From the NCBI GenBank assembly GCA_965223835.1, contig CBDCXQ010000001.1:3596001-3660000 (forward strand): DNA of 64,000 bases, in the 5' to 3' direction. Below the pieces are notes generated by a model. That model searched no databases and was not told the origin of the DNA. It worked only from the letters and a program-made list of their open reading frames with translations. Origin of the DNA: CAVYXZ01 sp965223835. Lineage in GTDB: Bacteria > Chloroflexota > Anaerolineae > Aggregatilineales > Phototrophicaceae. Of this stretch, positions 26,993 to 35,754 are shown piece by piece (within the stretch, counting starts at the first letter, position 1; the number at the start of each line of letters is the position of its first letter). The position numbers were made by a program, and so were the translations under genes.

Positions 26993-27607
26993 ATGCGCAC
27001 ACCCTGGAATCGTGAACCCAAACAAGTAGAACTCAGTGACCTGCCTGATAGTGAATTAGTTCAATTGGCGAAGGAAAACCAGGAAGCGTTTGGCGCCCTG
27101 TATGAGCGTTATGTCACTAAAATCTACAATTATATTTATTATCGTACTGGCAACCATCACGATGCCGAAGATTTGACAGCGATGGTCTTTTACCGGGCGC
27201 TGGGCCACATTCAAAATTATAAGGAGCGGGGTGTACCATTTCAGGCCTGGCTCTACCGCATCGCGCACAATCTGGTGGCAAACTGGCATCGTGACCGGGG
27301 TCGGCGAAAAATCATCGCCCTCGAAGATTATATTGGGCCGGGTCTCCAGGCTGAAACGCCAGTTGACCAGACAGAAGTTACCGAAGAACGCGAGTTATTG
27401 TTGTCAGTAATCCGGGAATTGCCAGCCGAACGACAACAACTACTCATTCTCAAATTTATTGAACGGATGCCCAATGCCGAAATCGGCGTCATTATGGGGC
27501 GAACTGAAGGCGCCATCAAATCGTTATACCATCGCACACTCAGCGCACTGCGTGACGAACTCAGTGCGAAGCTCGAAGAACCCACTTTGACCGATCGCAA
27601 AGGCTAG
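26993..27607 (+). CDS. ECF-type RNA polymerase sigma factor
   Basis: A 204-residue alternative sigma factor with only regions 2 and 4. Region 2 spans about residues 20-95 (AFGALYERYVTKIYNYIYYRTGN, DAEDLTAMVFYRAL, PFQAWLYRIAHNLVANWHRD). Region 4 spans about 130-185 (ELPAERQQLLILKFIERMPNAEIGVIMGRTEGAIKSLYHRTL). It probably redirects polymerase to a small stress or envelope regulon. The next gene, 6 bases downstream, encodes a small membrane protein that is likely its regulator. It lies upstream of rpoB, where ribosomal protein genes would be expected. Confidence 0.92.
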   Translation: MRTPWNREPKQVELSDLPDSELVQLAKENQEAFGALYERYVTKIYNYIYYRTGNHHDAEDLTAMVFYRALGHIQNYKERGVPFQAWLYRIAHNLVANWHRDRGRRKIIALEDYIGPGLQAETPVDQTEVTEERELLLSVIRELPAERQQLLILKFIERMPNAEIGVIMGRTEGAIKSLYHRTLSALRDELSAKLEEPTLTDRKG

Positions 27608-27613
27608 TCATTC

Positions 27614-28003
27614 ATGCCCAATTCTGAAATGTCTGATGTCCAACTTCAAGATCTCCTCGCCGCGGTGACTGATGCGCTGTTGGATCAAGATTCAACGTTG
27701 GACGAACTCATGGACCAGCATCAGGTAACTTCTGCCTCGGCTCGCGGCCTGCTGCGATTAGTGGGGCGACTGTATCAAGTCTTTAGCCCGGTCCAACCAT
27801 CTCCACGTTTCGTTCGGCGGTTGCGCTATGATCTTGTCGGGTCCGAAAATGGCAATGTCCTGGGCCGGGTACGGCGACTGCCGCCCCGTGTTCAAATCGC
27901 AGCCGGTTTGGCATTAGTCGCGGGTTTCGTCATTTTGTCCCGGCGACGCCCCCTGTCCCCGGCGCTCGAAACCGAAACTCACGAAACAGCGGCAGCACAA
28001 TAA
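27614..28003 (+). CDS. Small single-pass membrane protein, possible anti-sigma factor
   Basis: A 129-residue protein encoded directly after the ECF sigma gene. Residues 1-70 are an acidic soluble helical region (QLQDLLAAVTDALLDQDSTLDEL). Residues about 95-112 form one hydrophobic helix (VQIAAGLALVAGFVILS), followed by RRR and a short Thr/Glu-rich tail. I do not see the zinc-binding HxxxCxxC motif of classical anti-sigma factors. Its position and topology suggest it binds the sigma factor at the membrane (inference). Confidence 0.7.
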   Translation: MPNSEMSDVQLQDLLAAVTDALLDQDSTLDELMDQHQVTSASARGLLRLVGRLYQVFSPVQPSPRFVRRLRYDLVGSENGNVLGRVRRLPPRVQIAAGLALVAGFVILSRRRPLSPALETETHETAAAQ

Positions 28004-28008
28004 AGCGC

Positions 28009-28038
28009 TTGACAAACAACCCAACATAGCCTTATAAT
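28009..28038 (+). promoter_or_regulatory. Strong sigma70 promoter of rpoB
   Basis: Perfect TTGACA (28009-28014) and perfect TATAAT (28033-28038) with an 18-base spacer. The start near 28045 gives a leader of about 135 bases, containing a 7-bp hairpin (TCAGCAG with CTGCTGA, 28116-28134). It starts 6 bases after the stop codon of the upstream gene, so rpoB is not dependent on the sigma operon. Confidence 0.8.
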
Positions 28039-28179
28039 ATGCGTTCGCATAACCTCTAACTGTTGTCTCTATCTACATGGGACGTATTCTGATTCATCCA
28101 ATATCATATCCCCCTTCAGCAGACCAACTGCTGAGTCCAATCTGGCTCATCGTAAAATACAATTGAGGAGTGGCGCACC

Positions 28180-31100
28180 GTGCAATTGAGAGATCATATC
28201 AAGAATTATGCCCGAACACCTGATGCGCTGGAATTGCCATCATTGATCGAGGTTCAACTCAACTCGTTCACCTGGTTCTGTGAGCAAGGATTAGCGGAGC
28301 TATTCGACGAAATTAGCCCAATCGAAAGTTTTAATGGGCAGCTCAAACTGTACCTGCCTGGCAATAGTCGTGAAGCCCAGGAATTTGGCCTGAGCTATTG
28401 GTTTGAAGAACCCAAGTACAGCGAAGAAATTTGTCTGGAACGCGACATGTCGTTTTCTGCCCCGCTCTATGTGCGGGTCGCACTGGTTAATCAGGAAGCG
28501 GGCGAAGAAGTCACGGTTTCCGACATCTTCATGGGTGACTTCCCGCTGATGACTGAAAAAGGCACGTTCATTATTAACGGAACGGAGCGGGTGGTTGTCA
28601 GTCAGTTGATTCGTTCACCCGGCGTCTATTTCGATACTGAGGAAGATCGCACCACCGGGCGGCGCATGACGAATGCCAAGCTAATCCCGGATCGGGGCGC
28701 GTGGATGGAATTCGAAACGCGTAAGAGCGATTATCTGACGATTAAATTTAACCGCAAGCGGACGGTCCCAGTAACGATTCTGCTGCGGGCATTGGCAGCG
28801 GTCAACGATGGTCTGGCAGCCGAGGTATCCCCAATTCAGACCGGCAGTGACGAAGAATTGCTGGCGCTCTATGCGGATGTGGATAATGACCCGGACCGTG
28901 AGTATATGGTCAGCTCCATCAAGATGGAACCGGCCTGGGAACTGAAGAAAGATCAAACCGTCGCCCAGGCAGCATTAATTGAATTCTATAAGCGGATGCG
29001 CCCCGGCGACCCGCCCACGTTGGAAAACGCCCGCGAATATCTGGAAAGTCAGCTTTTCGATCAGCGACGTTATGATCTGGAACGGGTAGGCCGCTATAAG
29101 CTCAACCAGCGGCTGCAGATCGACAATGTTGTCTCACGCGAAGTGCGCACCGTGACCAAACTCGATATTGTGAAGTTGATCGAACACATGATTGCGATCA
29201 ACAACAATCAGGCCAACCCCAATGACATTGATCATCTGGGCAATCGGCGCGTCAAAACAGTTGGGGAATTGATCCAGAATAAACTACGGATTGGTTTGCG
29301 CCGCACCGAACGCGTTGTCAAAGAACGGATGTCTATTCGCGAATCGGATAACCTGACGCCGGTAACGCTCATTAACATTCGGCCAGTTGTGGCTTCCATC
29401 CGCGAATTCTTCGGTTCATCGCAGCTTTCGCAATTCATGGAACAAACGAATCCACTGGCGGAACTCACGCATAAGCGAACCCTTTCTGCACTGGGACCCG
29501 GTGGCCTACGACGTGAGCGGGCCGGTTTCGATGTCCGCGACGTACATCATAGTCATTATGGTCGCATCTGCCCAATTGAAACCCCAGAAGGCCCCAACAT
29601 TGGTTTGATTGGTCGTCTGGCGAGTTATGGCCGTGTCAACGAATATGGGTTTATCGAAACACCTTACCGCGAAGTCATCAAATTCCTTTCCCCCACTGAT
29701 GATGAAATCATCGGGCGCACGGTCCGGGATGATATTGAGGACGATGATGGTAATCTGCTGGTAGAAGAAGGCAACGTAATCGACCGTGAGTTGGCGAACA
29801 CCTTTGATAAAGCCGGCATCACCAAAGTGCCGATCATGCCGTTTGTCACGGAGAACGTCGTGTATCTAGCGGCAGACCAGGAAGATAACTTTGTTATCGC
29901 CCAGGCCAACGCCCAGCTGGATGATCTGAAGCAATTCGTGAATAAGCGTGTTTCCGGTCGCTATAATCAGCACTTCGCCGTAATGCCCGTACAGCGGGTT
30001 GATTATATGGACGTCGCACCCCGACAAATCGTCGGCATTAGCGCGGCGCTCATCCCGTTCCTGGAACATGACGATGCCAACCGCGCTCTCATGGGTTCCA
30101 ACATGCAGCGGCAGGCCGTGCCCTTGCTTAAGCCTGATGTGCCGATTGTCAGTACTGGCATGGAAAATCAGGCAGCCTATGACAGCGGTCAGGTTTTGGT
30201 CTCCGAAGAGGCGGGCGAAGTCATCAGTGTTCAGGGTGATCGCATTACCGTGCGTAACGATCAGGGCGAAGAACGCATTTACCGCCTGCGCAAATATAAT
30301 CGCTCGAATCAATCAACCTGTATTGACCAGCGTCCGGTCGTCTTCAAGGGTCAGATGATTGAAGCAGGCGTCGTCATTGCCGATAGTTCATCAACCGATC
30401 ATGGCAATCTCGCGCTGGGTCACGATGTGCTGGCGGCCTTCCTTTCCTGGGATGGTGGCAATTACGAAGATGCGTTGCTTATCAGCGAGGACCTGTTACG
30501 CAACGATAAATTCACCAGTATCCATATCGAGAAGCACGAGATTGAAGCACGTGATACCAAGTTGGGACCAGAAGAAATTACCTATGACATCCCGAACGTC
30601 GGCGAAGATGCGCTGAAGGATCTGGATGAATTCGGTATCGTCCGCATCGGCGCGGAAGTTGGCCCGAACGATATTCTGGTCGGTAAGATCACGCCAAAGG
30701 GCGAAAAAGAGCTTAGCCCGGAAGAAAAGTTGCTGCGGGCCATCTTCGGTGAAAAAGCACGTGAGGTGAAAGACTCTTCGCTGCGCCTGCCCCACGGCGA
30801 TCAAGGTAAGGTGGTGGATGTAAAGACCTTCACCCGTGAAGAACACCGTGATCTGCCCGCCGGTGTTGAGAAAATGGTGCGCGTTAGCGTCGCCCAAAAA
30901 CGTAAGCTGACCGTCGGTGATAAGATGGCTGGGCGGCATGGGAACAAGGGTGTTATTTCCAAGATCGTCCCGATTGAAGACATGCCCTATCTGGAAGATG
31001 GGCGTTCAATCGAGATCATCCTGAACCCGCTGGGCGTACCGGGTCGCATGAACATTGGTCAGGTGCTGGAAATTCATCTGGGCTGGGCGGCAGAACGGCT

Positions 31101-32115
31101 GGGTTTCCGCGCAGTGACACCCGTGTTCGATGGTGCCAAAGAAGGTGAGATCCAGGTTGAACTGGGCCGTGCATGGCTGATTGACCGGGCCTGGGAGATC
31201 ATTACCGAACGCGCCTGGGAATGGTTGAGTCCATTCGGCTATGATCCTGAAGAACTGGAAGATGATGATGAGGTTCGCCGCCTGTACATCCACGAATGGC
31301 TGGGCCAGCGCAGCGATTATGACACGGAACAACTCATTACGGACAATTTCTACGCCCGGCGGGCCGTACTGCGGGAATGGCTGCGCGAACTGGGCATCTA
31401 CCCTGACGATGTGTTGGTATTCGAAACTGAGGACATCACCGTCGAAGAACGCAACGCCCGTGATGAGAAGGCCTTTGATGTTTCGCTGCGGCTGTGGATT
31501 CAATGGGCCGCGCCGGACTTTGAAGTGCCGGATGATGTAACTGGTCGCGACCTGCTGAAATATGCAGACCGGGTTATGTTCGAAACCGGTAAACCAGTGC
31601 CGCATTATGGCAAGCAAACAGTGTACGACGGGCGCACCAGCGATCCCTTTGATCGCCCTGTGACTGTGGGTATGATGCACATGCTCAAACTGGCGCATCT
31701 GGTTGAAGATAAAGCCCATGCCCGCTCCACCGGCCCGTACAGCCTGGTGACCCAACAACCGCTGGGTGGTAAAGCCCAGTTCGGCGGCCAGCGGTTCGGT
31801 GAAATGGAAGTATGGGCACTGGAAGCCTATGGCGCAGCCTATACACTGCAAGAGATGCTAACGGTGAAGTCCGATGATGTGCAGGGTCGCGTAAAGACCT
31901 ATGAGGCTATCGTGAAGGGCGAACCGATCGAAGAACCCGGCATCCCGACCAGCTTCCGCGTACTGGTGAAAGAATTGCAAAGCCTCGGCCTGTCGGTAGA
32001 AGCGATCAGCGATACGGGCGAAATTCATAAGTTCGGCAAGGATGACGAAAAAGCCCGCACGCCGCGCATGACAACCGGCCTGATGAGCCTCGCCAGCGAC
32101 AGTAGCCAGGACTAA
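28180..32115 (+). CDS. rpoB: RNA polymerase beta subunit
   Basis: Large catalytic subunit of RNA polymerase and target of rifampicin. Family landmarks run through all 1311 residues: MTEKGTFIINGTERVVVSQLIRSPG, the Rif region FFGSSQLSQFMEQTNPLAELTHKRTLSALGPGGLRRERAG, HYGRICPIETPEGPNIGLIG, DGGNYEDALLISED, KMAGRHGNKGVISKIVP and the C-terminal QPLGGKAQFGGQRFGEMEVWALEAYGA. The start is GTG at 28180, with GAGGAG nine bases upstream. The C-terminus is complete. Rather unusually, neither rplL before it nor rpoC after it is present. An insertion sequence begins 29 bases after the stop. Confidence 0.97.
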   Translation: MQLRDHIKNYARTPDALELPSLIEVQLNSFTWFCEQGLAELFDEISPIESFNGQLKLYLPGNSREAQEFGLSYWFEEPKYSEEICLERDMSFSAPLYVRVALVNQEAGEEVTVSDIFMGDFPLMTEKGTFIINGTERVVVSQLIRSPGVYFDTEEDRTTGRRMTNAKLIPDRGAWMEFETRKSDYLTIKFNRKRTVPVTILLRALAAVNDGLAAEVSPIQTGSDEELLALYADVDNDPDREYMVSSIKMEPAWELKKDQTVAQAALIEFYKRMRPGDPPTLENAREYLESQLFDQRRYDLERVGRYKLNQRLQIDNVVSREVRTVTKLDIVKLIEHMIAINNNQANPNDIDHLGNRRVKTVGELIQNKLRIGLRRTERVVKERMSIRESDNLTPVTLINIRPVVASIREFFGSSQLSQFMEQTNPLAELTHKRTLSALGPGGLRRERAGFDVRDVHHSHYGRICPIETPEGPNIGLIGRLASYGRVNEYGFIETPYREVIKFLSPTDDEIIGRTVRDDIEDDDGNLLVEEGNVIDRELANTFDKAGITKVPIMPFVTENVVYLAADQEDNFVIAQANAQLDDLKQFVNKRVSGRYNQHFAVMPVQRVDYMDVAPRQIVGISAALIPFLEHDDANRALMGSNMQRQAVPLLKPDVPIVSTGMENQAAYDSGQVLVSEEAGEVISVQGDRITVRNDQGEERIYRLRKYNRSNQSTCIDQRPVVFKGQMIEAGVVIADSSSTDHGNLALGHDVLAAFLSWDGGNYEDALLISEDLLRNDKFTSIHIEKHEIEARDTKLGPEEITYDIPNVGEDALKDLDEFGIVRIGAEVGPNDILVGKITPKGEKELSPEEKLLRAIFGEKAREVKDSSLRLPHGDQGKVVDVKTFTREEHRDLPAGVEKMVRVSVAQKRKLTVGDKMAGRHGNKGVISKIVPIEDMPYLEDGRSIEIILNPLGVPGRMNIGQVLEIHLGWAAERLGFRAVTPVFDGAKEGEIQVELGRAWLIDRAWEIITERAWEWLSPFGYDPEELEDDDEVRRLYIHEWLGQRSDYDTEQLITDNFYARRAVLREWLRELGIYPDDVLVFETEDITVEERNARDEKAFDVSLRLWIQWAAPDFEVPDDVTGRDLLKYADRVMFETGKPVPHYGKQTVYDGRTSDPFDRPVTVGMMHMLKLAHLVEDKAHARSTGPYSLVTQQPLGGKAQFGGQRFGEMEVWALEAYGAAYTLQEMLTVKSDDVQGRVKTYEAIVKGEPIEEPGIPTSFRVLVKELQSLGLSVEAISDTGEIHKFGKDDEKARTPRMTTGLMSLASDSSQD

Positions 32116-32174
32116 ATCATCGCAAAATCGACGTAACACCAGATATGAGTCATCCCAAATTTTATGAGATGACA

Positions 32175-32234
32175 AAAAAGACCTCAGTCGGTAAAGTGAG
32201 ATTTCCACAAATCACAACCGAAAGGGGTCTTTTT
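32175..32234 (+). promoter_or_regulatory. Extended hairpin enclosing the transposase ribosome-binding site
   Basis: Three nested stems: AAAAAGACC with GGTCTTTTT (9 bp, 32175-32183 with 32226-32234), TCGGT with ACCGA (32188-32192 with 32217-32221), and GTG+ATTT with AAAT+CAC around CCAC. The presumed ribosome-binding site AAAGGGG (32221-32227) is inside the right arm, just before the ATG at 32237. Transcripts entering from rpoB would fold it and hide the site, as known for IS10 and IS50. Confidence 0.6.
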
Positions 32235-32236
32235 CA

Positions 32237-33571
32237 ATGGTAGATTGTGCAACAAATCAAGATCAATCACAAGAATTAGCCAACGGCTTAGAAGGATTTG
32301 TGTCGCCGTTGCTGGTGACATTAGATAAACGTCTCGACAAACGTCTTGTACGGACATTTCTACGCACATTGCTGGCGATGCTAACATTTCGCCACAGTCA
32401 ATATGGCTTGTTGTTGAGTGAGTTAGGTGGCTATATTCTCAGTCCAGATAAAGCACCAGCAGGGACAAAACGCTTGAGCAACTTGTTACGAAGTGCAAGC
32501 TGGTCAAGCTGGATCATAGGTCGTTTTTTGTGGCAAGGAGCAAGTGAGTTCATAGCCAGTCAGATCGGACAGGGTCAAACGGCATTGGTGTTGTGGGATG
32601 AGAGTGTTATTGAGAAGCCAGAAAGTATTGCGGTTGAAGGTTTATGTGCTGTCAGGTCAAGCAAAGCAGCCCGTCTGAAACGAATTAAACCGGGGTATTT
32701 CAATCCACCGGGAGGTCGTCCAATTTTTGTTCCGGGCATGGAATGGATGACATTAGTCGTTGTTGGTATGTCAGGCCATCCGGTGTTAGCAGCAATGAAG
32801 TGGTGGACAAGACGTGGTAAATTTGCCACACGTAAACGTCCGACAGCGACGCAACTGCTTCATCGCTGTGCTTACTTCTGGAAGAGGCAAGTCATTCATG
32901 TTTGGGATCGTGGTTATGCCAGTAGTCCCTGGCTCAAACAAGCCTTTCGCTTTGATGTGCGTTTTGTTTTGCGCTGGCAGACAAAATATCACCTCGTTGA
33001 TGCAAACGGCAAACGCTGTGCCTGGAAAATCACACGGGGTAAACGGAGTATGGATCACCGCTTGATTTGGGATGCCAGACGACAGTGTTGGCGCAAGACA
33101 GGTATTATTTATGTGCCGGTGACCCATGCAGACTATCCTGACCAGCCTCTATTTCTAGTGGTATCACGTCCAGGGAAAAGCAAAAAACCCTGGTATTTGC
33201 TCACCAATGAACCTATTCATTCTCTTGATGATGCCTGGCGCATGGTCTTTATTTACGCACGTCGCTGGCAAATCGAAATGACCTATCGTTATGCCAAAAC
33301 TGAACTCGCACTTGAAAGTCCTCGCCTGTGGTCATGGCAAAACCGCATCAAACTCATGATGATGGTTGCTCTTGTCTATGCTTTTTTGCTATCTCTCTTG
33401 CATTCTAACTTTGAGGCACTCAAAAACTGGCTTCTGCGACACTGGTGTCACCGCACTGGCAAACGACTTCGTGAGGTCTCTTTGCCTCTTTACCGTTTGC
33501 GCTCTGCTCTCAGTCGCTTGTGGATGAGCCATCCACCTACTTTACAATTTCTTTGGCAAAGTTCGGGATGA
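32237..33571 (+). CDS. Transposase, IS4-type DDE family
   Basis: Cut-and-paste transposase of 444 residues. The DDE catalytic residues are in place: Asp in LVLWDESVIEKPES, Asp in VIHVWDRGYASSPW, and Glu in the signature YARRWQIEMTYRYAK, which fits the IS4 Y-(2)-R-(3)-E-(6)-K pattern exactly. The N-terminal 110 residues are a helical DNA-binding region. The TGA stop at 33569 lies inside the right terminal repeat. The frame is intact, so the element may be active. Its start is set by AAAGGGG nine bases upstream. Confidence 0.9.
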   Translation: MVDCATNQDQSQELANGLEGFVSPLLVTLDKRLDKRLVRTFLRTLLAMLTFRHSQYGLLLSELGGYILSPDKAPAGTKRLSNLLRSASWSSWIIGRFLWQGASEFIASQIGQGQTALVLWDESVIEKPESIAVEGLCAVRSSKAARLKRIKPGYFNPPGGRPIFVPGMEWMTLVVVGMSGHPVLAAMKWWTRRGKFATRKRPTATQLLHRCAYFWKRQVIHVWDRGYASSPWLKQAFRFDVRFVLRWQTKYHLVDANGKRCAWKITRGKRSMDHRLIWDARRQCWRKTGIIYVPVTHADYPDQPLFLVVSRPGKSKKPWYLLTNEPIHSLDDAWRMVFIYARRWQIEMTYRYAKTELALESPRLWSWQNRIKLMMMVALVYAFLLSLLHSNFEALKNWLLRHWCHRTGKRLREVSLPLYRLRSALSRLWMSHPPTLQFLWQSSG

Positions 33572-33581
33572 CTCATGTTTT

Positions 33582-34121
33582 TTATCCAAGCCACTCCGCT
33601 AGACCAGCATCATCCCAGATTTGTGCTTCGATATAACGATCTGGCCCGTGCTGACCATCAGGATTCCAGCTTTGCGGCAGGCCAAACTGCTCCACTAATG
33701 CAGGAAGTTCGGCCAGGGTATATACCTGCCCGCGATAGGGTTTGCCATCCACATACCGCATTGCCGGGAACGTATCACCATAAGTAAAGCTCACTTGCTC
33801 CGGCGCAAAATTCAATAATGGAATGCGCAGTTCACAACCCTGAGCATACCAGCTTTTAACCCATGCGCAGGTTCCCAGAATCATGTAATGTGGATGTTGT
33901 CTTCGTGGTTGTCCGCCCTTTTCAATAAACAGCTTCCGTACTTTGGCCTCCAGTTCGCGCCGAATCGTCAGATAATCAGCGCTACGCTGGCTGGCAAACC
34001 CTGCTCCGCATTCCCGAATCGATTCCAACACGCGCTCAGCATCTGCCAACGACAAATCGGATAGATTGCGAAACGGACCCTGCTCACACGCATAATAATG
34101 GCAGAGATGATCTGGTAGCAT
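33582..34121 (-). CDS. Uncharacterised soluble protein, 179 residues
   Basis: No family recognised with confidence. The start is ATG at 34121 (MLPDHLCHYYACEQGPF) with GGAG just upstream; an earlier in-frame opening overlaps the MerR-type operator. The protein is rich in aromatic residues and Cys/His near the N-terminus, with LRIPLLNFAPEQVSFTYGDTFPAM and a C-terminal IEAQIWDDAGLAEWLG. It is divergent from the GyrI-like gene and starts within about 15 bases of the MerR-type promoter element, so it could be co-regulated. Its 3' end faces the insertion sequence six bases away and appears complete. Confidence 0.65.
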   Translation of the reverse strand: MLPDHLCHYYACEQGPFRNLSDLSLADAERVLESIRECGAGFASQRSADYLTIRRELEAKVRKLFIEKGGQPRRQHPHYMILGTCAWVKSWYAQGCELRIPLLNFAPEQVSFTYGDTFPAMRYVDGKPYRGQVYTLAELPALVEQFGLPQSWNPDGQHGPDRYIEAQIWDDAGLAEWLG

Positions 34122-34134
34122 GTGCTCTCCACAC

Positions 34135-34165
34135 TTGACTCTCAAGCCGCTTGAGATCGTACACT
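34135..34165 (+). promoter_or_regulatory. MerR-type promoter and operator (19-bp spacer)
   Basis: TTGACT (34135-34140) and TACACT (34160-34165) are separated by 19 bases, the overlong spacer typical of MerR-activated promoters. The spacer holds the dyad CTCAAGC-C-GCTTGAG (34141-34155), close to known MerR/SoxR-type operators. It faces the GyrI-like gene, and the MerR gene lies next downstream. Confidence 0.7.
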
Positions 34166-34205
34166 ATGATGGTATTCAAACACCATACTTGATAGGAAAC
34201 AAACC

Positions 34206-34826
34206 ATGGCAAAAACTGACTTCAAGAAACAACTCAAACACCTTTACCAGCCCACAGTCAAACACTTCACGATTGTCGATGTACCCGCTATGCAGTTCCT
34301 GATGATTGACGGCGCGGGGAATCCGGGCACCGCCCCTTCCTACACGCAGGCAGTCGAAGCCTTGTATGCAGTCGCTTACAAGCTGAAGTTCATCAGTAAG
34401 CGGACGCTGCAAAAGGATTATGTCGTGCCACCGCTAGAGGGTCTGTGGTGGGCCGATGATATGGACTCCTTCACAAGCAAACTCGACAAAGACGCGTGGC
34501 TATGGACCATGATGATTATGACGCCGGACTGGATAACTACCGAACTCTATGAACAAGGGATCGAAGCGGCCCAAAACGCGAAGGATTTGCCTGCCCTATC
34601 CCAATTACGACTGGAAACCTATCACGAGGGACAATCTGTCCAGATCATGCACATCGGACCCTATGACGCCGAAGGACCAACGCTGCACAAATTACATCAT
34701 GAGTTCATGCCCGCCAATCAATTGACCTTCAATGGCAAACATCACGAAATATACCTGAGTGATCCGCGCAAGGTCGCGCCGGAGAAACTCAAAACCGTGC
34801 TGCGACAGCCCGTGAAAAAGGCTTGA
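34206..34826 (+). CDS. GyrI-like small-molecule-binding domain protein
   Basis: A 206-residue stand-alone GyrI-like protein (COG4832 type), a fold that binds drugs or other small molecules. Seen are FTIVDVPAMQFLMIDGAGNPGTAPSY near the N-terminus, the central GLWWADDMDSF, and YHEGQSVQIMHIGPYDAEGPTL, with a C-terminal HHEIYLSDPRKVAPEKLKTVLRQPV, all family hallmarks. The gene follows a MerR-type promoter and precedes a MerR regulator that carries its own GyrI-like domain, so it probably sequesters or breaks down the same type of ligand. Its stop codon overlaps a second, altered copy of the promoter element. Confidence 0.85.
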   Translation: MAKTDFKKQLKHLYQPTVKHFTIVDVPAMQFLMIDGAGNPGTAPSYTQAVEALYAVAYKLKFISKRTLQKDYVVPPLEGLWWADDMDSFTSKLDKDAWLWTMMIMTPDWITTELYEQGIEAAQNAKDLPALSQLRLETYHEGQSVQIMHIGPYDAEGPTLHKLHHEFMPANQLTFNGKHHEIYLSDPRKVAPEKLKTVLRQPVKKA

Positions 34827-34862
34827 CTCTCAAGCCACTGACAGCACATGAGATCCTACACT
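34823..34862 (+). promoter_or_regulatory. Second, interrupted copy of the MerR-type promoter
   Basis: TTGACTCTCAAGCC is repeated exactly from 34135, and TGAGATC then TACACT follow. Nine extra bases (around GACAGCACA) stretch the spacer to 28 and destroy the dyad. The TTGACT overlaps the stop codon of the GyrI-like gene. A 12-bp palindrome TGAAAGCTTTCA lies just downstream (34869-34880). Whether it still drives the merR gene is unclear. Confidence 0.45.
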
Positions 34863-34917
34863 GAATTGTGAAAGCTTTCAATCACATCAGACAGAACGGG
34901 CGCAAAGGAAACTGAAC

Positions 34918-35742
34918 ATGTTCCGTATCGGCGAATTCTCCAAACTATGCCGGGTTCCGGTCTCAGCTCTGCGTTACTACGCAGATATTGGCCTGCTCGA
35001 ACCAGCACATATCGATACCTTCACCAACTATCGTTACTACTCTGCTGACCAACTGCCGCGCCTCAACCGCATTCTGGCGCTCAAAGATCTCGGGCTTTCA
35101 TTAGAACAGATCAAGCTCATGCTCAATGATGATCTTTCACTGGATGAGATGCATGGGATGCTGCGGTTACGCCAGGCGGAGATCGAGCAGCAGGTCCGCG
35201 ACGAACAGGCCCGATTGGATCGGGTCGCTGCTAAACTCAAACATATTGCAATGGAGGGCAAAATGCCTGAACAAGAAGTTGTCTTAAAATCTATCGAAAC
35301 GATTCACTGCCTCACCATCCGGGAAATAATCGCCCAGCCAACACAAGTGGGTACCGTTATGGAGGAAAGCTACGGTGCCATGCTGCCGCGCGGCATCAAT
35401 CCCGCTGGACAACCGTTTACGATTTATCATGACCCGGAATTTAAGCCGGAAAATCTGGATGTGGAATTTATCTTCCCGGTTGCGCCAACCGTGACCGAAG
35501 CCGTAGCCCTTTCGGAAAACCGGCAATTAGTTGCCAAAGACCTGCCCGGCATTGAGAATGCAGCAACGACTATCCATAAAGGTGATTATGCCACCCTGGA
35601 TCAATCGTATAGTGCGATTGCCCGCTGGATTCAAGATAATGGCTATCAGGTTGCCGGACCCGCTCGCGAAGTCTACCTGACCGCGCCCGGCGATCCGGCA
35701 GGCATCCTGACTGAGATTCAATTCCCGGTCACAAAAGACTGA
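34918..35742 (+). CDS. MerR-family transcriptional regulator with GyrI-like effector domain
   Basis: A 274-residue regulator. Residues 1-70 are the MerR winged helix (MFRIGEFSKLCRVPVSALRYYADIGLLEP, then FTNYRYYSADQLPRLNRI). Residues about 78-115 form the dimerising coiled coil (MHGMLRLRQAEIEQQVRDEQ). Residues 125-272 are a GyrI/BmrR-type effector-binding domain (FIFPVAPTV, HKGDYATLDQSYSAIARWIQDNGY, REVYLTAPGDPAG). Such proteins untwist promoters with 19-bp spacers when ligand is bound. The matching element lies upstream at 34135. A terminator follows at 35755. Confidence 0.92.
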   Translation: MFRIGEFSKLCRVPVSALRYYADIGLLEPAHIDTFTNYRYYSADQLPRLNRILALKDLGLSLEQIKLMLNDDLSLDEMHGMLRLRQAEIEQQVRDEQARLDRVAAKLKHIAMEGKMPEQEVVLKSIETIHCLTIREIIAQPTQVGTVMEESYGAMLPRGINPAGQPFTIYHDPEFKPENLDVEFIFPVAPTVTEAVALSENRQLVAKDLPGIENAATTIHKGDYATLDQSYSAIARWIQDNGYQVAGPAREVYLTAPGDPAGILTEIQFPVTKD

Positions 35743-35754
35743 TCGAAAAACAAC

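Larger units (their letters stand above)
32145..33576 (+). mobile_element. IS4-type insertion sequence, 1432 bp
   Basis: The element is bounded by inverted ends: ATGAGTCATCCC at the left (32145-32156) and its exact complement at the right (33565-33576), with weaker matching continuing for about 19 bases. It encodes one transposase. It lies between the convergent ends of rpoB and the gene at 33582, so it probably hit a non-essential terminator region. No clear target-site duplication is seen; at most AT, which also belongs to the repeat. No second copy is present in this window. Confidence 0.85.

Noticed and set aside
32141..33580. Target-site duplication of the insertion sequence
   Set aside because: The bases flanking the inverted ends do not match beyond AT, which is part of the repeat itself.
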